From assembly GCA_964035795.1 (NCBI GenBank), contig OZ038325.1, forward strand, positions 9,360,875 through 9,424,874: a DNA stretch of 64,000 nt. The letters are read 5' to 3'. Of this stretch, positions 35,421 to 46,137 are shown one piece after another. Made by a program: the position numbers and the translations under genes. Source of the stretch: Pterobdella sp. o SKG-2022. Lineage: Eukaryota > Annelida > Clitellata > Hirudinida > Piscicolidae. The notes below the pieces were generated by a model, which had not been told where the DNA came from, did not search any database, and saw only the letters and a list, made by a program, of their open reading frames with translations. Position 1 is the first letter of the stretch. Every line of letters begins with the position of its first letter.

Positions 35421-38400
35421 CTAATACTTCAAGGTTGCTTTGAATCTCGACTTTGGAGTCGAACTAGCAGAGTTCAGGTAGCGTTTGTAGGATGTTTTTG
35501 CTGGATCGAGGGCAGGTTTTGATGGAGAGTAACCGTAGTGGCTCGAATCATACTTTGAGAAGAATGCAGGAGTAGTTGAAAAGGAAGGTGATTTTCCATA
35601 TGACGGTGAGTAGGAAGAGAAACTTTTCAAATCTTTGTATGAAATCGTGGAGCCTCCGTAGCTTTTTCCTCCGCTTTGATAGTGGGAGGACAAAAGGCTT
35701 GGGTCGTGTGGAGTAAGAGAGGTTTTTGATGATAATGAGGGTGAAAATGCTGATGAGAAAGGTGTGTATCCTGTGATGGAAGACCCGGTTGGGGCGTGCT
35801 TTTTGGGAACTTGGTTGGCTGTCAAAACCACTGAGTTGTTGTAGTAACGAGGTTTACTGCTGTGATGCTTAATCTCACTGATGATGTGTTCAATTTCCAC
35901 ATCCAAACCTCCATACTCCTGTCTGATACTTCGTAAATCATCTCTCAGGCGTAGCTGGTTGCCTATGAGACTCTTAGCTGAAAGCACGTTTGCGGAAGAT
36001 AATATAATGTTTGGGTCTCCAGCTTTTCTTTCTGCTTTTTCATAAACTTCGTATTCATACCCTGTTTTTTTTCTCCCTTCATCTTTTTCTCTGTTGAGAG
36101 TAGCGTCATTTGAAGCCGTAGAGGTATCGAAATCATTATGCAAAGCTTCCAGTTTTGATTTTAAATCTTTGTTCTTTTGGATTTTTTCCAGCAAATCATC
36201 AACAGCCTCATTGTTTTGTTCAAATGAAACCTCCTTTCTCGATATCGGTTTTGTTACCTCATTTGCTTTTTCGTTTTCAACCGCTTCATTAACGCAAGCA
36301 TCTGGCTTTGTTTCGATGAGCTTGACTGCTTCGGATGATTCTTCAGGTTTTTTATCTCCAACTTTTTCAATTTCTTTTTTTTCTTCGACATTCTCTTCAT
36401 TTTTTTCCAGTTTTTCTTCAACAATTTCTTTCGGAACAGTACTTTCTTCTGGCTTTTTCATAATTTCTTTTTTTTCTGTAATAGTTTCCACCTCTTCTTT
36501 TTCTTTTCCATCTTTTTCTGCAACTTTTTCCACTTCCTTCGTAGAATCGTTTTGAACTTGTTCAACTTTCACGGCAGATTCAGTCACTACCGGTTTGATT
36601 TCTTCACTAACTTCTGCAGGCTTCTCATCACTTGTCTTTACGGCAGCTGCTTCTTTCTCATCAACGTTTTCAACTTTCTCCACTTTTTCAACTTCTTCAA
36701 CTTTCTCAACTTCTTCTGCTTTTTGTTCTTCAACTTTTTCTGAGACATTTTTGTTGATTTTAACTTGCTCTTCAACAGTTGCTTCTGCCTCTTCCACGCT
36801 TTCTTTTGGCAATTCTTCTTTTGGAACTTCTGTGGCTATTGCTTTTTTCTCTCCTTCTTCAATTTTTTTCTCATTTTCAGTTACTTCTGTATTGATTTCT
36901 TCAACTTTTGGTTCAGACTTCTTTTCCAAGACTTGTTCTTCAGAAGCTTTAGCACCTTCATCTTTCTCTGAACTTTCCTCAACAACCTTTGAACTTTTTT
37001 TAACTTTTTTTACTTTAACCTCAGCAGCTTCTTCTTTTATTCCTTCACTTTCCTTCTTCACGCTCTCATCAACCTTTCCATCAGCCGCCACTTCTCCAAC
37101 AGCCTCATTTTCCTTTACCTCAGCCTCCACTTCCACCTCCTTCACCTTCTTCTTAACCTTCTTTACTTTTACATCTGTTGTTCCTCCCGCAGCCAACTCC
37201 AAAGGTTCATCAGCCCCCTCGTCTACAACAAACTGCTTGGATTTTGACACTCTTTTTTTTGTTTTTGTTTCACCATCTTCCGGTTTTTTTACTTTTTTTT
37301 TCTTCACAACTGTAGTGATAATCTCTTCTTCAACGCCATCTTCATTTATAATTTTCTTTTTCGAAACTTTCTGCAATGAAAAAAATTTTTTATACCAATA
37401 TTCCTCGTTTTATTTTCATACAACTTGAAGTTGTTGAATTAAATATACCAATCAATTGATAGGCGGTTCTTCTGTCGATAAATCATTTGAATCTCCACAG
37501 AATATTTTCAATTTATATTGAAAATTAAAATATAATAAAAATAAATAAAAAAATTTTTTAATAAAATAAAAAAAAATAAAAAATATGATAGAATAAAATT
37601 TAATAAAAGCACGTCAAATGATGATAGATTACATGGGATTTGACAAAATAAAATCAATACAATGAGGAAAATTAATATAGAATGAACCATAATGAAATAT
37701 AATAAAAACAAATAAAATGAGACAAAATCAATAAAAAAAATAACATAGAATAGAATAAAATTAACCGAGGAAATTTAAGCCCAAAAAAATAAAACCAATA
37801 CCACCAACCCACCCACCACTCCCAGCACCACCCACCTCTCACAACATCACCCATCACTCACAACACCACCCATCACCCACAACACCACCCACCTTATTAG
37901 GATCATCGGCTTGCTGCTGCAAATCTCCCTCTTCAAAGTCTCCTTCTATCACCTTCTTCACTACCTACATGGTGATCGGTTGGGGTAAATGGGCGATAAA
38001 TTGAAGTTAAGACATAGTTCAGCATATTGGGTGATAAATGGGGCCAACCATAAAGGGTGATATTGTGTGCTTGTTATAAGATAGGAGAATTAAGATGCTT
38101 ATGTGAGATGAGTTGGCTCAAACGATGAAAATTTATGATGGCTTTTGAACACCTACGTGCTATATTTTTAGCACGAGATTTTTGAGTTTTTTCATATAAC
38201 CTCATTAAAAAGCTAAAATTTTATAAGTTATTCCAAAAGTCTCTTTGTAAAAAGGCACTCAAAATACAATAGCATGTGGTAAGGATGCCATTTATGAGAA
38301 AAAAAAAAAAAGTGAAATATGAGATTTTGATTCTGCTTTTATTTAAATGCGTTTTAAGTTGATAGTTTTTGGCACATTAGGAGCCTTTTAAATTGAAATA

Positions 38401-38760
38401 TTCATCAACTCTGAAAGTAAAACTTTGAAATTCGGATGATTAGATAAAGGCATTGAATGCAAGTGATTCCATGAAAAGTAAATGAGGATTGTTTTCAAGA
38501 AAATAATTCAGTTGTTCATAACAAGCACACACGTCTGAAGCTTGTGTGTATAAATTGAAACAAAAATTGAGAATGAAAATAATTTTTTTCTGGTTTTTAT
38601 TAATACCCAATTTATTTTTATTATTATTTCTATTTAGATATCATCATATTATTAACAAAGATAAAAGTAAACTCTATCAGAACATCAATAACAATACTAC
38701 CTTCTTCTTTTTAATTTTCTTGACTGGAGCTTCGGCAACCAGATCCACCTCGTCACTCAT
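35421..38760 (-). CDS. Lys/Glu/Val-rich low-complexity protein, cytoskeletal-like (693 aa)
   Basis: Three minus-strand exons: 38760-38701 (MSDEVDLVAEAPVKKIKKKK), 37964-37893 (VVKKVIEGDFEEGDLQQQAD) and 37370-35421, all phase 0. The ATG is immediately preceded by CAG, so a 5' UTR intron probably ends at the start codon. Residues about 45-440 are an almost unbroken Lys/Glu/Val/Ala repeat region (EKVEEVEKVEKVENV and the like), similar in style to neurofilament-H tails or PEVK segments. A short coiled-coil-like part follows (LIGNQLRLRDDLRSIRQEYG, LDVEIEHIISEIKHH). The end is Ser/Tyr/Gly-rich and closes YLNSASSTPKSRFKATLKY. No catalytic domain or membrane segment is seen. A structural or muscle/axonal scaffold role is a guess. 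Its end faces the channel gene tail to tail, with 303 bp between the two stop codons. Confidence 0.75.
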
Positions 38761-39424
38761 CTGCCAATCAGTGTGCATCATACACATCACTAGAAATACT
38801 AGAATCACTAGGAATTACTCGACATAAAAACATCATTTTAAAGTTTATCAAAATGCCACCAAGTTTTTAGTAATTTGGACTCCCATTTTTTAGGGATTTA
38901 ACCCATATTGCGGAGCTCATGGCGTCGTGATGAATTTTTAATGTGTTTCAAGTTGAACAATTTTTTCCACGTTTGAGAATTTATAATATTGTAAGCTATC
39001 ACTTTTTACAACACTGTAGATTAGTGGGAAGACGTAATTTTTCACAAAATTTTTTAGAACAAAAAAAAACAAACACCTTCAACAGCGATGAACGACAACC
39101 CACAAACAGCTAACATGAACGCTACACCACCTCCTCCCATCCTTCAAACATCCCCACTCCCCGTTTATCACACACTCCGATGACAGGCAACAATGAGTTG
39201 AGCGCTCATCAAGCACAAAAGCACACAACAAGCACCTAAGCGTGACCGACACGGATGGACAAGCATCGAACTCTCAAAACATTTTTTAATCTATTTTATC
39301 GATGCTTTTTCAATGTTTTCCAATATGACGTGTTTTATCTTCTTTTTCGTCATCATCATTATTATCGTCATCATCGTCATTTTATGTTTTGAACATTTTT
39401 TTTACATAGCAACAAATTTTCTCA
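38761..39424. other. Upstream region of the Lys/Glu-rich gene
   Basis: This stretch probably holds the 5' UTR intron, 5' exon and promoter of the minus-strand gene. The GC-richer block at 39,070-39,270 is a likely place for the first untranslated exon. A 31-codon plus-strand frame there (MNDNPQTANMNATPPPPILQ...) has no other support. Confidence 0.35.
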
Positions 39425-41036
39425 TTATTATTATTATTTATTATCTGTAGGGCGCACAGTTTGCAAGCTAGGTTTGCTGCAGAGGCGCTGCTCTAATCAG
39501 AAGGGCTATGAGAGAGAAATTTGGTTATAAAGATGCGTCTTTAAACGCTTGCGAAAAACTTCAAGAGAAGGTGAAAGACGGAGATTAAGTGGAAGAGAGT
39601 TCCATAAGTGAGGGGCGATATAAAAAAGAGTTAGAAGAGACAGGCTGATGCAGCCATAAACCAGAGTTCGAAGACCTGAGAGACTCAGGAGTCTATCTAA
39701 TGGAAAGACGGTCATATAAATAAGCCCGCTGATTAAAATATAAGGTGTTAGCGGTGAGCCATAGCAACTTGAACTGGGCTCTTAGTGCGACCGGCAGCCA
39801 ATGAAGGCGATCGAGACAAGTGCGAGATGAAGAATAGTAGTCGGCTTGAAGAACGGTTTTAGCAGCACGATTTTGGAGAGCTTGCAACTTAGAAATAAGA
39901 CAGTTCGGGAGTCGACAAAGAAGAGATTTAAAGTAATCAATCCTTGAAAGAACTAAAGAGATGATCAGAGCAACGGCAGTGTCAAAGGGTAGGAGCTTGC
40001 GTGCCTGTCTGATCGCATGGAGATGAAAGTTGGATGCTTGTATGATCTGAGAGACAAAGTGTGTAAAGTTGAGTCTAGAATCAAGAGTTACACCTAGTAT
40101 CTTCAGTTTGGACGTTACGGAAAGAGTAGTGCCGTCAAAGATAACTTCAGTGGGAAGATTGGATTTGGAAAGGAGTATGGGACTGCCGACAAACATCACT
40201 TCGCTTTTGTTAGGATTCAACATGAGGTGATCGTTAGAAAACCAAATATTGAGCTCAGTGATGCATTCAGATATCTTAGTGAGGCTGGGATGAAGATCAA
40301 GGTAAGAGGCGCCTGTAATCCACGTTTCAGTCAGTGCAAGGATATCGAAACAGTGAGTGGAGATCGCGTCCAGGATAAGAGTGGATTTGTTGCGAGTGGA
40401 ACGGGGATTGAAAAGGCCAAACTTCACAGAAGGAGATGGATTTTGAGGGTGCATGAGTAAGGCAGGCCTTCATTTCCAGGCCGTATGCCCCATCTTAAGT
40501 CGCACTTGTTGCTTATACACCGGACAAGAAGAGGATGTGGTTTAATGGTCATGACAAAAGCGATTTGATTTAAAGCAGGGAACACAGAAAGGAGGAGAAG
40601 ATCTAGAACAGTTGTCAGACGGATGGTCTTTGCTACAGTGCTCGCATACTCTAGGGTTGTGGCATTTAGATATATTATGGCCATAAGTCTGGCAATTCAG
40701 ACATCTAGTAGGGTGAATACGGGAGTGGAAAGAAAATCTACCAAAAGGGAAATGTATATTCTTGGACTTGATCAGCGTGGGAAAAACAGTGCTTGGAACT
40801 TGGATAAGCCAATCACGGGTAGAAGGATTTCGTGCGTTAGGCCTCTGTCTGAAGGCACGGAGAGCGCCGGGATGAGCAGATGGAAAGAGGAGATTGAGAG
40901 AGGTCTCCAGTTCTTTATCCGAAATCCATGTCGGTAGACCTAGAACAGTGATTGTTGGGTTTAAAAGAATTGGGTCATGGAGGCGGATGTTGGGAAGAGA
41001 GGAAAGAAAAAGTTTGGCATCTTTGATCCAGTTTGA
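39425..41036 (-). mobile_element. Decayed, internally deleted LINE (CR1/L2/Jockey-like)
   Basis: On the minus strand, 41,036 to about 40,500 keeps an ORF1 part ending in gag-type zinc knuckles (CLNCQTYGHNISKC, CEHCSKDHPSDNC). From 40,454 an ORF2 remnant starts in the endonuclease (KFGLFNPRST, FDILALTETWITG) and jumps directly to the distal reverse-transcriptase region (ISECITELNIWFSNDHLMLN, PNKSEVMFVG, KLKILGVTLD, ALQNRAAKTV). The catalytic palm is missing. After a frame change near 39,700 it ends APHLWNSLPLNLRL plus VFRKRLKTHLY. The 3' end abuts an (AAT)n run at about 39,425-39,450, the usual tail of such elements. It is clearly inactive. Confidence 0.85.
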
Positions 41037-44000
41037 TTATGAGTTTTTAAACTTTCTAGTATTTTTTTTGTCTTGAAAAATTTTTAAAAACTAATGAATT
41101 AAAAAATGCTTCGCCATGTGAGTTTAACCAAAAAATTCACCAAAAGACCTGTTTCCAATACCAAAGACTACAAATAGTTATGACCAAACTAATGGCAATT
41201 CAATACATATATAAGATTAAAAAAATATAAAATGAAAGAATTATTTTTGTGAAATGATAAGAAGTTAAAACACAGATAATGATAATGATTTGAAAGACAG
41301 AATCTTCCAGAACTTTAAGCCACCAAACGCCTACTTCCAGTGATAATCACAATATTAGTAACTTTTCTCAGGCGGTTGTGTTGTGGAAAACAATTTTTAT
41401 ATTTTTGTTTTCAAATAAATCAAAAAAAAATACAAAATAAGAAAAATAATAAATAACAATAATAATAATAAAATACAAAGCCAAGGCGGTTCCTACAATT
41501 CTTATAGTAGTTTACATGTGATAATGGTAGACAGTTAATTTTATTTTTATATAAAAGCCGAATCTATATCAAATATAATGATAATAATAAAGATAATAAT
41601 AATAACAATATCCTAAAAATAGTAATAATACTAGACACATACACAGAGAAAATATAAACTGAATTATGCTATTCATAGTAAGTTTAAAACTGTATTTTTG
41701 TTGTACCTCCCATGGGTAACTACGCCCCCCTTTTTGTATCTCGGTCTATTTTTTTGTATTGATGCTTGCAGTTTTATTTATAGATAAAAAAGATATAAGT
41801 TCGTATACCCTTCGGCATTAAACTTTAGCTCAAGATTGAGTTGGAAATGAGATTTTCCCCTAAATTCATGTTCTTTTTATACATAATACATCGATTTTTT
41901 GACTAATAGAAAGCCAGGAAAAATAATAATTAATATTTAATTAAAAAAAACTAGAAATATTAAAAAATTCCTCTAATTACAGATAGATTAAGCTTAAAAA
42001 GTCATGAAAAACATTCCAACATAAAGCAGAACTCATATAAGTCTGTGAATATTTGCTAATTAATCATGACGGGTATGGCCGTTAAGGGGGAACGAAGGGT
42101 GCTTTATTATTGATAATAATATTTATGATAATGATAAAATTATTTATGGAATGAGTAATAATAATAATAATAAAAATAATAATAATGATAATAATAATAA
42201 CAATAATAGGGATGATGACATTAGTTTATTATTCTTGTTATGGTTTTGAAAATTATAGTTGAATTTATCAATGTTATTTGATGCAGCTGTTATCTTGTAT
42301 GTTGCTTATACGGAATGTCCCTCATTTGAATTCATTTACAAAACCAGAACCTCTGGAGAATATCGAGAAGAAAAAACAATAAAAATAATAAGCAAAATTA
42401 AAAAAAAAAATAATAATAATAATAATAAAAATAATAAGCAAAATTTAAAAAAAAAAAAATAATAAAAATAATAATTGACGGTAAGAATGCTTATCTATAT
42501 AACGCACAACAGGCTTTTTGAAGCTCCCATTATTGTAGCATTCTCGATGCATTTTTAACTTTTGTTGTCAAGGGAATTGTTCAGTAGTTCATTAGTATAT
42601 CCCCTGTAAAGAAAGCTTTGAACTGAAGTTTAATGAAGAAAATGTAGGTCTGTTGTTGATATTTTAAGTTCCAAAACTTGGTTTATAAATAGGAAAAATG
42701 ACAGAAGATGAAATATTTGAACTCAAAAGTGCGAAGATTTCCGTTTTGAGAATTTTGATGCGTTTAAAGTTCAAGATTAAGGAATTGGCAAATGAACTTT
42801 TTTGAACTTTGCAGTTTTTCTCACAAATTTTTTTTGCTATTTCAACATGCCTAGCAACTAAAAATGATTCTTCTTTTTTTCTTTTGAATATTTGAGGTTT
42901 GCAAAATGTTCATTTCAACGTATTGCACATACACAAACACGCGAAATCTCAGCACAAGCATCTTCAATTACACAAAAAATCTCAAAATTTACACAAAATA
43001 CACCAAACAAATCAACAAGTCACCGATGAAATCCTTCTCCCATTAAACAAAAAACTAAATAAATAAAATTGATAACTCTTCCAACACCTACCTTGGAAAA
43101 GTAGAAACAGCAGCTTTGCTAAGAGCATATTGTTTATAAGCAGAAGATGCTTATAAGCTTCTTACTTATTAATAGTGCTTGAAGCAGATGCCTGTATTAT
43201 CTTTGGTATTTGTATCTATGTTTGAGTTTCTTGGTATTTTTGTGTTGTATGGATGTGTAGCTTTTAATTTGTTATGACTGTATTGTTTATTTTACGTACG
43301 TGTGTGCGTGAGTCCCTTGTTTGATATTAATTACTTTCAATAGTTTTTTGTTAGTAGTTTTTTGCTTTGTTATCTTCTTTGTAATGTACACTCGTCGGCA
43401 TTTTTAACACTAAACTTGACATCCTTCATCTTTAAAATTCTTTCCATTGTAAATCTCACTTGGATATTTTGTATCGGTATTTTCATTAAATGATGATATG
43501 AGATGGAAACCGAGAGTTTTCATTGGTTGAGAATTTGAAATATTTAAATGGAATGCATTTAAAAGACCAAAGATTAAAAATTTAAACCGTTCAAAAATCA
43601 AGATAAGAACAATTGGATGAATGAAATTAAATTGAACCTTGTAAAATTAAAAACAAGACAAATAGATGGATAAACAGATAAACAGATAGATAAACAGATA
43701 GATAGATAGATGGATAGATGGATAAACAGATAGATAGATAGATGGATAAACAGATAGATAAATAGATAGATAGATAGATGGGTAAACAGATAAATAAAAT
43801 TAACTAAAAAATATAACACTTTATGAGGAATAAAACCGCAATCAAAGCTTGTAAATCCTTGATTAAAACAAACCCTTGAGCAAATAAAAAACAGCTGAAA
43901 ATGTGGCAGTTGCCATAAGGATGCAGCAGATGGTATGGTGGGGATGAAGAGCTCCAAATATTTGCTTAACTAGCCATTATGGACAATTACTAGAGCTTTT

Positions 44001-45065
44001 GTGAGATGGAGTGTCGTTCAATGGTGGTTCTTTGATTAATTTTTTTTATCATTCAAATTGTTGATGGTGAGGGTTGTGCCATTGAACCGATTTAATATTT
44101 TGTAAATATTGCTGTTAGTTGAAATGTTAAATGTTGGATGGGGCTATTTTAGTTGAAAAAGATTTAAATTAAGTTATTTTGGGGTATGATACTATCTTAT
44201 AAAAGTCTGCAAATTTTGGTTCATTTTTTGAAATTCTTTACATCAAATTTTTGATTCAATACATCATCCTCATACTCATGAAAATTTTCCTTTTGAACCG
44301 TTCAAAATCTTTGCAAAGTAAAAGCCTTGTTAATTTCTTTACTATGAATTAATTTGCCAACTTTTTGCTGATGACTCTAAAATCGAAAAACTTCATCTTT
44401 TAATTTTAATTTTTTGTTAATCGATAAATAATTCTTTTTTGCTTCTACGTTTTGTGACTTTTGGCTGAACTTTGTTTTTTTACACAATTCATGAGAAACA
44501 CTATTGAGAACTTAGAAATAAGGTAGATATAATATATATGTGCATAGTTATACATACTCAGTACGATTTAGCTTTAGCCATCAGGGATTTTCGGATCTTA
44601 AAATACATCAAAAGTCACATGAGTTACGATATTCAAGTAGAAATCATTAAAAACGAACTTAACTTTCCATAGAACTGAAATTAAAAGTGAAAATAGTTTA
44701 AAATATATAATTGATTGAGTTGAATTAAATAAAATAAAAATTAAAATTAAGAAATAATAAACTTAAAATAAAATCAAAAAAAATTTTATTCAAATAAATG
44801 TCTTAATTTTGATGTGGAATTTTGGAAACGTATTAAACTAAAGTAAATGTGGTCTCAGTAAGAAAAATCATTAAGAATAAATAAATTAACCCATGAAAAA
44901 CATGGAAAAAAATAAAAAAAGGTCCATATAGAAATAAAATACTTTTCATGAAATCGAAAAAATACATAAAAAATGTATAAAACAAAATCGTTAAAAAGAT
45001 TCTAAATGAGTGAGGATTAATATTAGGGACAAAGATCTAAAATTTAAAAAAAAATAAATTTCTAG
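41037..45065. other. Gene-poor AT-rich stretch with AAT microsatellites
   Basis: Mostly AT-rich sequence with (AAT)n runs at about 41,580-41,610, 42,150-42,210 and 42,410-42,470. A GC-richer segment at 42,287-42,381 after TTTGATGCAG is open in two frames (LLSCMLLIRNVPHLNSFTKP or AVILYVAYTECPSFEFIYKT). It could be a lone exon, but I cannot choose a frame. Confidence 0.4.
43653..43800. repeat. (GATA)n-type microsatellite with AACA interruptions
   Basis: About 150 bp of GATA, GATG and AACA tetramers, for example GATAGATAGATAGATGGATA. It gives a Leu/Ser/Ile-rich minus-strand frame of no coding value. Confidence 0.9.
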
Positions 45066-45155
45066 CCTAAAAAGCAAAGAAGAGGAAGACCTTGATTTAC
45101 GACAACGCCTGTTGTTAGAAAAAACTTTTTTTGAAAAAAATAAACAAATTAGGCG
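45066..45155 (+). CDS. Weak exon candidate, coil-like
   Basis: Between an ATTTCTAG acceptor and a GCG|GTAGTA donor the frame reads LKSKEEEDLDLRQRLLLEKT, then FFEKNKQIRR, which has coiled-coil character. It stands alone, with no partner exon recognised and stops in frame just outside. It may be chance. Confidence 0.2.
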
Positions 45156-45180
45156 GTAGTATGTTGTGAATAATTGGAAA

Positions 45181-45335
45181 AATGAAATAAATAAATTAAT
45201 TATATGAATGGATAAAAATGAAATAAATAAATTAATTATATGAATGGATAAAAATGAAATAAATAAATTAATTATATGAATGGATAAAAATGAAATAAAT
45301 AAATTAATTATATGAATGGATAAAAATGAAATAAA
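45181..45335. repeat. 36-bp minisatellite, about 4 copies
   Basis: Direct tandem copies with a 36-bp period beginning AATGAAATAAATAAATTAAT. Copies start at 45,181, 45,217, 45,253 and 45,289 and are essentially identical, so the array is young. Confidence 0.95.
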
Positions 45336-45930
45336 GATGAATAATAAAAAAATGAATTGGAAAAAAAAAATAAAAAAATGAAAAATAAATGCAAAAAATA
45401 ATAGAAAAATAGAAAAAACTTGAATATCGATAAAGTTTAAACCGACCGATGCGCACAAATATTTGAGTTGGACGGGAGATGGATGGGCACACTAATGAAC
45501 GGAAAAGTGAACTGATTTGGAAAAAATGAAGAATAAACTTTAAAAATAAATCAAAATCTTTTAAAAATGGACTTTTTAGTGAAGCTCGAATTATTACGAA
45601 CTAAAGTGTTGATGAAGGTGCTAGGAAGTGAAGTGGTCTAGTTTTGAGTTTGGATCGTACCTCTATAATTCTCTTTATTTTGTTGAAAACTCAACTTTTT
45701 TGGTTCAACTAAGTTCAATTTTATTGTTTCTGTAGATTATTCAGTTTTAAATTAAAATCTTCTAAATCTTTTACCTTATCCACTCAAATATTAATTTTTA
45801 TATACAATAATCTTCAACTTCTGTGGAATGAGCCTGAGTCTTATCTCACGAAAAAATGAAGCATGAAAAAATCACATATCATCAAAACCACAACATAATA
45901 TGCACAAAACTCTCAATTATATGATTCTAG

Positions 45931-46137
45931 CCTCACAAAGGTTCCTCCAAACAATATATGCTTGACAATCTCACCAACCACAATGGAGATGAGAAAGATC
46001 AAACATCGGCCCTCCCCATAATTAATCCCTCATTCAATTTTATTCCCTTGGGTGGTGAGGTTTGTGAACAGAAAATTTTCATTTTTATTCAGCCATTAAA
46101 AGAGGGCGAATTTCTTCAATACATAATTTATTTTTAA
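45931..46137 (+). CDS. Exon candidate of unknown function (open 69 codons)
   Basis: The frame opens after GATTCTAG at 45,930 and reads PHKGSSKQYMLDNLTNHNGD, then EKDQTSALPIINPSFNFIPL and GGE. A GTTTGT donor is possible at 46,060; otherwise the frame runs to TAA at 46,135-46,137. The composition is less AT-rich than the flanks. No family was recognised and no partner exon found. Confidence 0.25.
   Translation, partial: PHKGSSKQYMLDNLTNHNGDEKDQTSALPIINPSFNFIPLGGEVCEQKIFIFIQPLKEGEFLQYIIYF

Noticed and set aside
36094..37428. Several long plus-strand open frames rich in Ser, Phe and Thr
   Set aside because: They are antisense to the Lys/Glu-rich exon. GAA/AAA-rich coding gives TTC/TTT frames on the other strand.
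43096..43160. Minus-strand segment reading AYKQYALSKAAVSTF before a GTAGGTG donor, resembling the YxxxK motif of short-chain dehydrogenases
   Set aside because: Only about 20 codons, no Rossmann GxxxGxG exon or other SDR segment nearby, and the sequence partly folds as a local hairpin. Probably chance.
43598..45458. Two minus-strand frames rich in Ile/Ser/Leu (43,598-43,957 and 44,991-45,458)
   Set aside because: Products of the GATA microsatellite and the 36-bp minisatellite.
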